From Gallionellaceae bacterium (GTDB lineage: Bacteria; Pseudomonadota; Gammaproteobacteria; Burkholderiales; Gallionellaceae): a stretch of DNA of 5,820 nt. Numbering within the stretch: position 1 is the stretch's first letter; the number at the start of each line of letters is the position of its first letter. Position numbers and translations under genes: made by a program. Under the pieces are notes generated by a model. It did not search any database. It had not been told where the DNA came from and worked only from the letters and a program-made list of their open reading frames with translations. Positions 5,486-5,820 of the stretch are shown one piece after another. The DNA lies in the NCBI GenBank assembly GCA_030690855.1, contig JAUYFR010000070.1, positions 1-5,820 on the forward strand. Direction: 5' to 3'.

Positions 5486-5778
5486 ATACTGAAATTAAAA
5501 AGCTTGTGTTCAGCTATGAATGTGACAAAGGCTGGGATTCACTGACGCTGACAGAAAACCCAAGTATCCGTTTTTGCAGTGGATGCCAAGAGAATGTATT
5601 TTTGTGCGGATCGGTTGAGGGGTTAAAAGAAGCCGTCCAGTTCGAAAGATGCGTTGCTATTGACGAGCTCATTGGATCCATTCCTCGGATGGGATTTTTG
5701 GATTCAGACTCAGTGTTTAATCTGATGGTTGCTGATGCGAAAGAAAAGAATGCTGCTCTGAGAGAGTCTGATAGCTAG
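5482..5778 (+). CDS. Cys-rich small protein, probable zinc-binding module
   Basis: This 98-residue protein has five ordered cysteines in its first 60 residues: Cys14, Cys32-x2-Cys35, Cys42 and Cys57, with Trp18 and the phrases IRFCSGCQ and RCVAI. From memory this resembles a recurring, poorly characterised Cys-rich module of bacterial signalling and accessory proteins (C..W..L..T...RFC..C..V..C...CVAI). I could not check this. A structural zinc site is the simplest reading. The C-terminal third is acidic and helical. The start is TTG at 5482, supported by GGAGAG (5471-5476) with 5 bases spacing and by a 4-base TTGA overlap with the stop of the membrane protein. The next in-frame ATG would remove every cysteine, so TTG is the sensible choice despite being rare. 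It is the last gene seen of the operon. Confidence 0.85.
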   Translation: MNTEIKKLVFSYECDKGWDSLTLTENPSIRFCSGCQENVFLCGSVEGLKEAVQFERCVAIDELIGSIPRMGFLDSDSVFNLMVADAKEKNAALRESDS

Positions 5779-5802
5779 AGCAGGACAAACTCATAAAATT
5801 TT

Positions 5803-5815
5803 TGTTGTATCAACA
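5803..5815. repeat. Short palindrome after the last gene
   Basis: TGTTG (5803-5807) and CAACA (5811-5815) are reverse complements around TAT, in an AT-rich tail 25 bases after the final stop codon. The stem is short and AT-rich, and a T-run precedes rather than follows it on the + strand. It is therefore not a good terminator for the operon. It could be part of an operator for the next gene, or chance. Confidence 0.2.
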
Positions 5816-5820
5816 TATTC

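Overview
The window looks like an accessory region (genomic island or defence-type locus) of a Gram-negative bacterium, most likely a gamma- or betaproteobacterium. This is inferred from clear Shine-Dalgarno sites, tight same-strand gene packing and GTG/TTG as well as ATG starts. The assignment is weak because no housekeeping gene, rRNA or tRNA is present. Base composition is uneven. Hand-counted 60-base samples give 22/60 G+C in gene 2 (1081-1140), 33/60 in the WYL regulator (2341-2400) and 17/60 in the Cys-rich gene (4921-4980), as expected of a mosaic region.

All credible genes lie on the + strand. Part A (1-1861) is a two-gene membrane pair. The first is a multi-helix membrane protein whose reading frame enters from outside the window. 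It overlaps by 8 bases a long coiled-coil protein that ends in a C-terminal membrane anchor. Neither could be tied to a named family.

Part B (1862-2048) is a compact control region. It holds a perfect 7-bp inverted repeat (1866-1890), a possible -10 box (1897-1902), a perfect 8-bp inverted repeat that takes in a start codon (1901-1908/1926-1933), and a 31-residue, almost wholly hydrophobic ORF with a good Shine-Dalgarno site.

Part C (2049-5778) appears to be one operon. A WYL-domain transcriptional regulator is the only gene assigned to a family with confidence. It is followed by three small genes that are paralogues of one another built from two shared modules: gene 4 = N+C, gene 5 = extension+N+insert+C, gene 6 = C only. 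Then come a 272-residue protein with two CxxC pairs, a 76-residue membrane protein, and a 98-residue Cys-rich probable metal-binding protein that starts on TTG within the stop of the gene before.

How the genes may work together (inference): WYL regulators of this layout often control defence or stress loci, so the WYL protein may act on the inverted repeat at 1866-1890 and set expression of the small membrane peptide and everything downstream. The paralogue trio, the probable zinc proteins and the small membrane proteins would be the effector part of an uncharacterised system. No enzymatic domain, transposase, integrase, CRISPR array, tRNA or rRNA was recognised.
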